Notes under the pieces: model-generated | The model's input: only the letters and a program-made list of their open reading frames with translations | Databases searched by the model: none | Told to the model about the DNA's origin: nothing | Origin: Adenophora triphylla var. japonica | Lineage: Eukaryota; Streptophyta; Magnoliopsida; Asterales; Campanulaceae | Direction: 5' to 3' | Assembly (NCBI GenBank): GCA_022495995.1 | Contig: JAFEMH010002568.1 | Coordinates: 1-64,000 of the forward strand | Length of the DNA stretch: 64,000 nucleotides | Translations under genes and position numbers: made by a program | Part shown: positions 15,001 through 26,069 of the stretch, piece by piece | Layout of the letters: each line of letters starts with the position of its first letter | How positions within the stretch are numbered: position 1 is the first letter of the stretch

Positions 15001-18000
15001 CAAACTCTAATCCCGAGGCACAAACGCCTCCAAACACAAATCTCGAGGCGCAAACGCCTCCAAACACAAATCCCGAGGCGCAAACGCCTCCAAACACAAA
15101 TCCCGAGGCGCAAACGCCTCCAAACACAAATCCCGAGGCACAAATGCCTCCAAACACAAATCCCGAGGCACAAACGCCTCCAAACACAAATCTCGAGGCA
15201 CAAACGCCTCCAAACACAAATCCCGAGGTACAAACGCCTCCAAACACAAATCCCGAGGCGAAACGCTTCCAAGCAAAAATCCCTAGGTGCAAACGCCTCC
15301 AAACACAAACCCCGAGGCGCAAACGCCTCCAAACACAAATCTCGAGGCACAAATGCCTCCAAACACAAATCCCGAGGCGCAAATGCCTCCAAACACAAAT
15401 CTCGAGGCACAAACGCCTCCAAACACAAATCCCGAGGCGCAAACGCCTCTTAACACAAATCTCGAGGCACAAACGCCTCCAAACACAAATCCCGAGACAC
15501 AAATGCCTCCAAACACAAATCTCAAGGCACAAATAGCTCCAAACACAAATCCCGAGGCACAAATGTCTCCAAAACAAAAATCCCGAGGTACAAACTCCTC
15601 CAAACAAAAATCCCGAGGCATAAACGCCTCCAAACACAAATCCCGAGACGCAAACGCCTCCAAACACAAATCCCGAGGCACAAATGCCTCCAAACACAAA
15701 TCTCGAGGCGCAAACGCCTCCAAACACAAATCCCGAGGCGTAAATGCCTCCAAACACAAATCCCGAGGCGCAAACGCCTCCAAACACAAATCTCGAGGCA
15801 CAAATGCCTCCAAACACAAATCCCGAGGCGCAAACGCCTCCAAACACAAATCCCGAGGCACAAATGCCTCCAAACACAAATCTCGAGGCACAAACGCCTC
15901 CAAACACAAATCCCGAGGCGCAAACGCCTCCAAACACAAACTCCGAGGCGCAAACGCCTCCAAACACAAATCCTGAGGCACAAACGCCTCCAAACACAAA
16001 TCTCGAGGCGCAAACGCCTCCAAACACAAATCCCGAGGCACAAACGCCTCCAAACACAAATCTCGAGGCACAAACGCCTCCAAACACAAATCCCGAGGCA
16101 CAAACGCCTCCAAACACAAATCCCGAGGCGCAAATGCCTCCAAACACAAATCCCGAGGCACAAATGCCTCCAAACACAAATCTCGAGGCACAAACGCCTC
16201 CAAACACAAATCCCGAGGCGCAAACGCCTCCAAACACAAATCCCGAGGCGCAAACGCCTCCAAACACAAATCCCGAGGCACAAACGCCTCCAAACACAAA
16301 TCTCGAGGCACAAACGCCTCCAAACACAAATCCCGAGGCACAAACGCCTCCAAACACAAATCCCGAGGCACAAACGCCTCCAAACACAAATCTCGAGGCA
16401 CAAATGCCTCCAAACACAAATCCCGAGGCACAAACGCCTCCAAACACAAATCCCGAGGCGCAAATGCCTCCAAACACAAATCTCGAGGCGCAAACGCCTC
16501 CAAACACAAATCCCGAGGCACAAACGCCTCCAAACACAAATCCCGAGGCACAAACGCCTCCAAACACAAATCCCGAGGCGCAAATGCCTCCAAACACAAA
16601 TCTCGAGGCAAAATGCCTCCAAACACAATTCTCGAGGCGCAAACGCCTCCAAACACAAATCCCGAGGCACAAATGCCTCCAAACACAAATCCCGAGGCAC
16701 AAACGCCTCCAAACACAAATCCCGAGGCACAAATGCCTCCAAACACAAATCCCGAGGCACAAACGCCTCCAAACACAAATCCCGAGGCACAAACGCCTCC
16801 AAACACAAATCCCGAGGCACAAACGCCTCCAAAACAAAAATCCCGAGGCACAAACTCCTCCAAACAAAAATCCCGAGGCACAAACGCCTCCAAACACAAA
16901 TCCCGAGGCGCAAACGCCTCCAAACACAAATCCCGAGGCAGAAATGCCTCCAAACACAAATCCCGAGGCATAAACGCCTCCAAACACAAATCCCGAGGCA
17001 CAAACGCCTCCAAACACAAATCCCGAGGCACAAACGCCTCCAAACACAAATCCCGAGGCGCAAATGCCTCCAAACACAAATCTCGAGGCACAAACGCCTC
17101 CAAACACAAATCCCGAGGCACAAACGCCTCCAAACACAAATCCCGAGGCGCAAATGCCTCCAAACACAAATCCCGAGGCACAAACGCCTCCAAACACAAA
17201 TCCCGAGGCGCAAACGCCTCCAAACACAAATCACGAGGCACAAATGCCTCCAAACACAAATCCCGAGGCGCAAACGCCTCCAAACACAAACCCCGAGGCG
17301 CAAATGCCTCCAAACACAAATCCCGAGGCACAAACGCCTCCAAACACAAATCTCGAGGCACAAACGCCTCCAAACACAAATCTCGAGGCACAAATGCCTC
17401 CAAACACAAATCCCGAGGCGCAAACGCCTCCAAACACAAATCCCGAGGCAGAAATGCCTCCAAACACAAATCTCGAGGCACAAACGCCTCCAAACATAAA
17501 TCCCAAGGCACAAACGCCTCCAAACACAAATCCTGAGGCGCAAACGCCTCTTAACACAAATCCCGAGGCACAAATGCCTCCAAACACAAATCTCGAGGCA
17601 CAAATCCCGAGGCACAAACACCCCCAAACACAAATCCCGAGGTGCAAACGCCTCCAAACACAAATCTCGAGGCGCAAACGCCTCCAAACACAAATCCCGA
17701 GGCACAAATGCCTCCAAACACAAATCCCGAGGCACAAACGCCTCCAAACACAAATCCCGAGGCGCAAACGCCTCCAAACACAAATCCCGAGGCGCAAACG
17801 CCTCCAAACACAAATCCCGAGGCACAAACGCCTCCAAACACAAATCCCGAGGCGCAAACGCCTCCAAACACAAATCCCGAGGCACAAATGCCTCCAAACA
17901 CAAATCCCGAGGTGCAAACGCCTCCAAACATAAATCCCGAGGCATAAACGCCTCTAAACACAAATCCCGAGGCACAAACTACTACAAATCCAAATCTCGA

Positions 18001-21000
18001 GTCACAAACGCCTCCAAACACAAATCCCGAGGCACAAACGCCTCCAAACACAAATCCCAAGGCACAAACGCCTCCAAACACAAATCCCGAGGCACAAATG
18101 CCTCCAAACAAAAATCTCGAGGCACAAACGCCTCCAAACACAAATCTCGAGGCACAAACGCCTCCAAACACAATTCCAGAGGCGCAACACCTCCAAACAC
18201 AAACCCCGCAAATGCCTCCTAACACAAATCTCGAGGCACAAACGCCTCCAAACACAAATCCCGAGGCACAAACGCCTCCAAACACAAATCCCGAGGCACA
18301 AACGCCTCCAACACACAAATCCCGAGGCACAAACACCTCCAAACACAAATCCCGAGGCACAAATGCCTCCAAACACAAACTCCGAGGCGCAAACGCCTTC
18401 GAACACAAATCCCGAGGCGCAAATGCCTCCAAACACAAATCTCGAGGCACAAACGCCTCCAAGCACAAATCCCGAGGCACAAGCGCCTCCAAACACAAAT
18501 CCCGAGGCACAAATGCCTCCAAACACAAATCCCGAGGCGCAAACGCCTCCAAACACAAATCTCGAGGCGCAAACGCCTCCAAACACAAATCCCGAGGCGC
18601 AAACGCCTCCAAACACAAATCTCGAGGCACAAACGCCTCCAAACACAAATCCCGAGGCACAAATGCCTCCAAACACAAATCTCGAGGCACAAATGCCTCC
18701 AAACACAAATCCCGAGGCACAAACGCCTCCAAACACAAATCCCGAGGCACAAATGCCTCCAAACACAAATCCCGAGGCACAAACGCCTCCAAACACAAAT
18801 CCCGAGGCGCAAACGCCTCCAAACACAAATCCCGAGGCGCAACGCCTCCAAACACAAACCCCGAGGCGTAAATGCCTCCAAACACAAATCTCAAGGCAAA
18901 ACGCCTCCAAACACAATTCTCGAGGCGCAAACGCCTCCAAACACAAACCCCGGGGCGCAAATGTTTCCAAACACAAATCTCGAAGCACAAACGCCTCCAA
19001 ACACAAATCCCGAGGCGCAAACGCCTCCAAACACAAACCCCGAGGCGCAAACCCTCCAAAAAAAAATCCCGAGGCGCAAATGCCTCCAAACACAAATCCC
19101 GAGGCACAAACGCCTCCAAACACAAATCTCGAGGCACAAACGCCTCCAAACACAAATCCCGAGGCACAAATGCCTCCAAACACAAATCTCGAGGCACAAA
19201 CGCCTCCAAACACAAATCCCGAGGCACAAACGCCTCCAAACACAAATCTCGAGGCACAAACGCCTCCAAACACAAATCACGAGGAAAACGCCTCCAAACA
19301 CAAATCCCGAGGCACAAACGCCTCCAAACACAAATCCCGAGGCACAAACGCCTCCAAACACAAATCCCGAGGCTCAAACGCCTCCAAACACAAATCCCGA
19401 GGCACAAATGCCTCCAACACACAAATCCCGAAGCACAAATGCCTCTAAACACAAATCTCGAGGCATAAACGCCTCCAAACACAAATCTCGAGGCACAAAT
19501 GCCTCCAAACACAAATCCCGAGGCGCAAACGCCTCCAAACACAAATCCCGAGGCACAAATGCCTCCAAACACAAATCCCGAGGCACAAATGCCTCCAAAC
19601 ACAAATCTCGAGGCACAAACGCTTCCAAACAAAAATCCCGAGGTGCAAACGCCTCCAAACACAAATCCCGAGGCAGAAATGCCTCCAAACACAAATCCCG
19701 AGGCATAAACGCCTCCAAACACAAATCCCGAGGCGCAAATGCCTCCAAACACAAATCCCGAGGCGCAAATGCCTCCAAACACAAATCCCGAGGCGCAAAC
19801 GCCTCCAAACACAAATCTCGAGGCACAAATGCCTCCAAACACAAATCCCGAGGCACAAATGCCTCCAAACACAAATCCCGAGGCACAAATGCCTCCAAAC
19901 ACAAATCCCGAGGCACAAACGCCTCCAAACACAAATCCCGAGGCACAAATGCCTCCAAACACAAATCCCGAGGCACAAACGCCTCCAAACACAAATCCCG
20001 AGGCACAAACGCCTCCAAACACAAATCTCGAGGCACAAACGCCTCCAAACACAAATCCCGAGGCACAAATGCCTCCAAACACAAATCCCGAGGCAGAAAT
20101 GCCTCCAAACACAAATCCCGAGGCATAAACGCCTCCAAACACAAATCCCGAGGCGCAAACGCCTCCAAACACAAATCCCGAGGCGCAAATGCCTCCAAAC
20201 ACAAATCCCGAGGCAGAAATGCCTCCAAACACAAATCCCGAGGCATAAACGCCTCCAAACACAAATCCCGAGGCGCAAACGCCTCCAAACACAAATCACG
20301 AGGCGCAAACGCCTCCAAACACAATTCATGAGGCACAAACGCCTCCAAACACAAATCCCGAGGCACAAACGCCTCCAAACACAAATCACGGCGCTTAAAC
20401 GATTCCAAACACAAATTCCGAGGCGCAAACGCCTCCAAACACAAATCCCAAGGCACAAACGCCTCCAAACACAAATCCCGAGGCGCAAACGCCTCCAAAC
20501 ACAAATCCCGAGGCGCAAATGCCTCCAAACACAAATCCCAAGGCATAAACGCCTCCAAACATAAATCTCGAGGCCCAAATGCCTCCAAACAAAAATCCCG
20601 AGGTGTAAACGCCTCCAAACACAAATCCCGAGGCACAAATGCCTCCAAACACAAATCCTGAGGCACAAACGCCTCCAAACACAAATCCCGAGGCACAAAC
20701 GCCTCCAAACACAAATCCCGAGTCGCAAACGCCTGCAAACATAAATCCCGAGGCGTAAAATCCACCAAACACAAATCCCAAGGCACAAACGCTTCCAAAC
20801 ACAAATCTCGAGGCACAAATGCCTCCAAACACAAATCTCGAGGCACAAATGCCTCCAAACACAAATCTCAAGGCAGAAACGCCTCCAAACACAAATCCCG
20901 AGGCGCAAACGCCTCCAAACACAAATGCCTCCAAAACAAACAAAATCCCGAGGCATAAACGCCTCCAAACACAAATCCCGAGGGATAAACGCCTCCAAAC

Positions 21001-22789
21001 ACAAATCCCGAGGCACAAACGCCTCCAAACATAACCCCGAGGCGCAAATGCCTCCAAACACAAATCCCGAGGCAGAAATGCCTCCAAACACAAATCTCGA
21101 GGCATAAACGCCTCTAAACCCAAATCTCGAGGCGCAAACGCCTCCAAACACAAACTCTGAGGCGCAAACGCCTCCAAACACATTTTATGAGGCACAAACG
21201 CCTCCAAACACAAATCCCGAGGCACAAACGCCTCCAAACACAAATCTCAAGGCACAAATGCTTCCAAGCACAAATCCTGAGGCGTAAACGCCTCCAAAAA
21301 AAAATCGCGAGGCGAAAACGCCTCCTAACATAAATCTCGAGGCGCAAATGCCTCCAACACAAATCCCGAGGCACAAACGCCTCCAAACACAAATCTCAAG
21401 GCACAAATGCTTCCAAGCACAAATCCCGAGGCGTAAACGCCTCCAAAAAAATCCCGAGGCAAAAATGCCTCCAAACACAAATCCCGAGGCACAAACGCCT
21501 CCAAACACAAATCTCGAGGCACAAACGCCTCCAAACACAAATCTCGAGGCACAAATGCCTCCAAACACAAATCCCGAGGCACAAACGCCTCCAAACACAA
21601 ATCCCGAGGCGTAAATGCCTCCAAACACAAATCCCGAGGCACAAATGCCTCCAAACACAAATCCCGAGGCGCAAACGCCTCCAAACACAAATCCCGAGGC
21701 ACAAACGCCTCCAAACACAAATCCCGAGGCACAAACGCCTCCAAACACAAATCCCGAGGCGCAAACGCCTCCAAACACAAATCTCGAGGCACAAATGCCT
21801 CCAAACACAAATCCCGAGGCGCAAACGCCTCCAAACACAAATCTCGAGGAACAAATGCCTCCAAACACAAATCCCAAGGCGTAAATGCCTCCAAACACAA
21901 ATCCCGAGGCATAAACGCCTCCAAACAAAAATCCCGAGGCGCAAATGCCTCCAAACACAAATCCCGGGGCGCAAACGCCTCCAAACACATTTCATGAGGC
22001 ACAAACGCCTCCAAACACAAATCCCGAGGCACAAAGGTCTCCAAACACAAATCACGAGGCACAAATAGCTCCAAACACAAATTCCTAGGCATAAATGCCT
22101 CCAAACACAAATCTCGAGGCACAAACGCCTCCAAACACAAACCCTGAGGCACAAACGCCTCCAATCACAAATCTCAAAACACAAATGCCTCCAAACACAC
22201 ATCCCAAGGCGTAAACGCCTCCAAACACAAATCCCGAGGCACAAACGCCTCCAAACACAAATCCCGAGGCACAAACGCCTCCAAACACAAATCTCGAGGC
22301 AGAAATGCCTCCAAACACAAATCCCGAGGCATAAACGCCTCCAAACAAAAATCTCGAGGCACAAATGCCTCCAAACACAAACCCCGAGGCGCAAACGCCT
22401 CCAAACACAAATCCCGATGCGCAAATGCCTCCAAACACAAATCTTGAGGCACAAACGCCTCCAAATCACAAACCCCGAGGCACAAACGCCTCCAAACACA
22501 AATCCCGAGGCACAAACGCCTCCAAACACAAATCCCGAGGCAGAAATGCCTCCAAACACAAATCCCGAGGCATAAACGCCTCCAAACACAAATCCCGAGG
22601 AGCAAACGCCTCCAAACACAAATCCCGAGGTGCAAACGTCTCCAAACACAAACCCCGAGGTGCAAATGCCTCCTAACACAAAATTCGAGGCACAAATGCC
22701 TCCAAACACAAATCCCGAGGCACAAATGCCTCCAAACACAAATCTCAAGGCACAAATGCCTCCAAACACAAATCCCGACGCAAAAACGC

Positions 22790-23240
22790 CTCCAAAAAAA
22801 ATCTCGAGGCAAAAATGCCTCCAAACACAAATCTCGAGGCACAAACGCCTCCAAAACAAAAATCCCGAGGCACAAACTCCTCCAAACAAAAATCTCGAGG
22901 CACAAACGCCTCCAAACACAAATCCCGAGGCGCAAACGCCTCCAAACACAAATCCCGAGGCAGAAATGCCTCTAAACACAAATCCCGAGGCATAAACGCC
23001 TCCAAACACAAATCCCGAGGAGCAAACGCCTCCAAACATAAACCCCGAGGTGCAAATGCCTCCAAACACAAATCCTGAGGCAGAAATGCCTCCAAACAGA
23101 AATCCCGAGGCATAAATGCCTCCAAACACAAATCCCGAGGCGCAAATGCCTCCAAACACAAACTCTGAGGCGCAAACGCCTCCAAACACAATTCATGAGG
23201 CACAAACGCCTCCAAACACAAATCTCGAGGCACAAACGCC
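22790..23240. repeat. Intra-array segmental duplication, copy 1
   Basis: A block of about 15 units begins with a shortened poly-A unit near 22793. It continues through AAAACAAAAATCC, CAAACTCCTCC, GCAGAAATGCCTCT, GCATAAACG, GAGGAGCAAACG, ATAAACCCCGAGGTGC, AAACAGAAATC and AATTCATGAGG. The same order is found about 2.83 kb downstream at 25612-26069. Confidence 0.82.
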
Positions 23241-24554
23241 TCCAAACACAAATCACGACGCTTAAACGATTCCAAACACAAATTCCGAGGAGCAAACGCC
23301 TCCAAACACAAATCCCGAGGCACAAACGCCTCCAAACACAAATCCCGAGGCGCAAACGCCTTCAAACAAAAATCCTGATGTGCAAATGCCTCCAAACACA
23401 AATCCCGAGGCACAAACGCCTCCAAATCATAAATCTCGAGGCAAAAATGCTTCCAAACAATAATCCCGAGGTGCAAACGCCTCCAAACATAAATCCTGAG
23501 GCAGAAATGCCTCAAAACACAAATCCCGAGGCAAAAATGCCTCCAAACACAAATCCCGAGGCGCAAATGTCTCCAAACATAAATCCCTGGGCGCAAACGC
23601 CTCCAAACACAAACCCCGAGGCGCAAACGCCTCTTAACACAAATCCCGAGGCACAAACGCCTCCAAACACAAATCTCGAAGCACAAATGCCTCCAAACAC
23701 AAATCTCAAGGCACAAATGCCTCCAAACACAAATCCCAAGGCATAAACGCCTCCAAAAAAATCCGGAGGCGAAAATATGTCTAAACACAAATGCCTCCAA
23801 AACAAAAATCCTGAGGTACAAACTCCTCCAAACAAAAATCCCGAGGCATAAACGCCTCCAAACACAAATCCCGAGGAGCAAATGCCTCCAAACACAAACC
23901 CCGAGGCGCAAATGCCTCCAAACACAAATCCCGAGGCAGAAATGCCTCCAAACACAAATCCCGAGGCATAAACGCCTCCAAACCCAAATCCCGAGGCGCA
24001 AACGCATCCAAACACAAACTCTGAGGCGCAAACCCCTCCAAACACATTTCATGAGGCACAAACGCCTCCAAACACAAATCCCGAGGCGCAAACGTCTCCA
24101 AACACAAATCACGAGGCACAAATAGCTCCAAACACAAATTCCGAGGCACAAATGCCTCCAACACACAAATCCCGAGGCACAAATGCCTCCAAACACAAAT
24201 CCCGAGGCGCAAATGCCTCCAAACACAAATCCCGAGGCGCAAACGCCTCCAAACACAAATCCCGAGGCGCAAATGCCTCCAAACACAAATCCCGAGGCAC
24301 AAACGCCTCCAAACACAAATCCCGAGGCACAAATGCCTCCAAACACAAATCTCAAGGCACAAATGCCTCCAAACACAAAACCCTAGGCAAAAATGCCTCC
24401 AAAAAAAATCCCGAGGCGAAAATGCCTCCAAAGACAAATCCCGAGGCGCAAACGCCTCCAAACACAAATCCTGAGGCAGAAATGCCTCTAAACACAAATC
24501 CCGAGGCATAAACGCCTCCAAACCCAAATCCTGAGGCGCAAACGCCTCCAAACA

Positions 24555-25050
24555 CATTTCATGAGACACAAACGCCTCCAAACACAAATCCCGAGGCCCA
24601 AACGTCTCCAAACACAAATCACGAGGCACAAATGGCTTCAAACACAAATTCCGAGGAGCAAACGCCTCCAAACAAAAACCCCGAGGCACAAATGCCTCCA
24701 ATCACAAATCCCGAGGCAGAAATGCCTCCAAACACAAATCCCGAGGCATAAACGCTTCCAAACCCAAATCCCGAGGCGCAAACGCCTCCAAACATAAACT
24801 CTGAGGCGCAAACGCCTCCAAACACATTTCATGAGGCACAAACGCCTCCAAACACAAATCTTGAGGTGCAAACGTCTCCAAACACAAATCACGACGCACA
24901 AATGGCTCCAAACACAAATTCCGAGGCGTAAACGCCTCCAAACAAAAACCCCGAGGCGCAAATGCCTCCAAACACAAATCCCGTGGCACAAATGCCTCCA
25001 AACACAAATCTCGGGGCGCAAACGCCTACAAACACAAACCCCGAGGTGCA
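24555..25050. repeat. Two adjacent copies of a 9-unit (270-bp) higher-order repeat
   Basis: The CATTTCATGAG variant at 24555 recurs at 24825, exactly 270 bases on. It is followed in both places by the same succession of rare variants (GTCTCC, AAATCACGA, AATGGCT/AATGGCTT, AAATTCCGAGG, AAACAAAAACCCC). An earlier copy of the variant is at 24045, 510 bases (17 units) upstream. Similarity fades after about 180 bases in the second copy. Confidence 0.75.
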
Positions 25051-25611
25051 AACGCCTCCTAACACAAATCCTGAGGCACAAATGCCTCCAAACACAAATC
25101 CCGAGGCACAAACGCCTCCAAACACAAATCTCAAGGCACAAATGCCTCCAAACACAAATCCCTAGGCAAAAACGCCTCCAAACACAAATCTCGAGGCACA
25201 AATGCCTCCAAACGCAAACCCCGAGGCGCAAACGCCTCCAAACGAAAATCCCGATGCGCAAATGCCTCCAAACACAAATTCCGAGGCACAAACGCCTCCA
25301 AATCACAAATCTCGAGGCACAAACGCTTCCAAACAAAAATCCCGAGGTCCAAACACAAATCCCGAGGCAGAAATGCCTCCGAACACAAATCCCGAGGCAT
25401 AAACGCATCTAAACACAAATCCTGAGGCGCAAATGCCTCCAAACACAAATCCCGGGGCGCAAATGCCTACAAACACAAACCCCGAGGTGCAAACGCCTCC
25501 TAACACAAATTCCGAGGCACAAATGCCTCCAAACACAAATCCCGAGGTACAAATGCCTCCAAACACAAATCTCAAGGCACAAATGCCTCCAAATACAAAT
25601 CCCTAGGCAAA

Positions 25612-26069
25612 AAAGCCTCCAAAAAAAATCCCGAGGTGAAAATGCCTCCAAAGATAAATCTCGAGGCACAAACGCCTTCAAAACAAAAATACCGAGGCAC
25701 AAACTCCTCCAAACAAAAATCTCGAGGCACAAATGCCTCCAAACACAAATCCCGAGGCGCAAACGCCTCCAAACACAAATCTCGAGGCAGAAATGCCTCT
25801 AAACACAAATCCCGAGGCATAAACGCCTCCAAACACAAATCCCGAGGAGCAAACGCCTCCTAACATAAACCCCGAGGTGCAAATGCCTCCAAACACAAAT
25901 CCCGAGGCAGAAATGCCTCCAAACAGAAATCCCGAGGCATAAATGCCTCCAAACACAAATCCTGAGGCGCAAGCGCCTCCAAACACAAACTCTGAGGCTC
26001 AAACGCCTCCAAACACAATTCATGAGGCACAAACGCCTCCAAACACAAATCTCGAGGCACAAACGCCTC
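25612..26069. repeat. Intra-array segmental duplication, copy 2 (terminal units of the array)
   Basis: This block repeats the ordered variants of 22790-23240 at an offset of about 2825-2827 bases (close to 94 units). It differs at scattered bases, e.g. CAGGTGAAAATG for the second unit and AAGCGCC near 25970. The duplication was present before or independent of the LTR insertion that ends the array one base later. Confidence 0.82.

Larger units (their letters stand above)
1..26069. repeat. 26-kb tandem array (minisatellite/satellite) of a 30-bp unit, about 870 copies
   Basis: Every 60-base line holds two copies of the same unit, so the period is 30. On the + strand the consensus is CCTCCAAACACAAAT followed by CCCGAGGCACAAACG. 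Common variants are TCTCGAG for TCCCGAG, GCGCAAA for GCACAAA, and ATGCC for ACGCC. Rarer ones are GCAGAAATG, GCATAAACG, and units where AAACACAAAT is shortened to a run of A. The unit is 24/30 A or C on the + strand, and each copy has an inverted motif GAGGC...GCCTC. One-to-few-base indels shift the phase occasionally, but no unrelated sequence interrupts the array. The left end lies outside the window. The right end is cut by an LTR at 26070. I do not recognise the unit as a named satellite. It is not telomeric, and it is not a coding gene despite long open frames. Confidence 0.97.
20290..26069. repeat. Diverged, higher-order-organised right end of the 30-bp array
   Basis: Units here carry many more private substitutions than those at 1-20 kb, and rare variants recur together in a fixed order. 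A recurring module runs: GCAGAAATG unit, GCATAAACG unit, a unit with AAACTCTGAGG, a unit with CATTTCATGAG or AATTCATGAG, a unit with GTCTCC, a unit with AAATCACGA, then AAATTCCGAGG. Versions of it are seen near 20.3, 21.15, 21.97, 23.17, 24.03, 24.55, 24.82 and 26.0 kb. This is a higher-order repeat structure. Greater divergence at an array edge is the usual result of less frequent unequal exchange there. Confidence 0.8.

Noticed and set aside
1..26069. CRISPR array (regular ~30-bp repeats with a palindromic part)
   Set aside because: There are no spacers; units abut directly. The sequence context is a plant nuclear genome.
1..26069. Telomeric or subtelomeric simple repeat
   Set aside because: The unit has no resemblance to TTTAGGG-type plant telomere repeats. 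A subtelomeric location cannot be excluded but is not shown.
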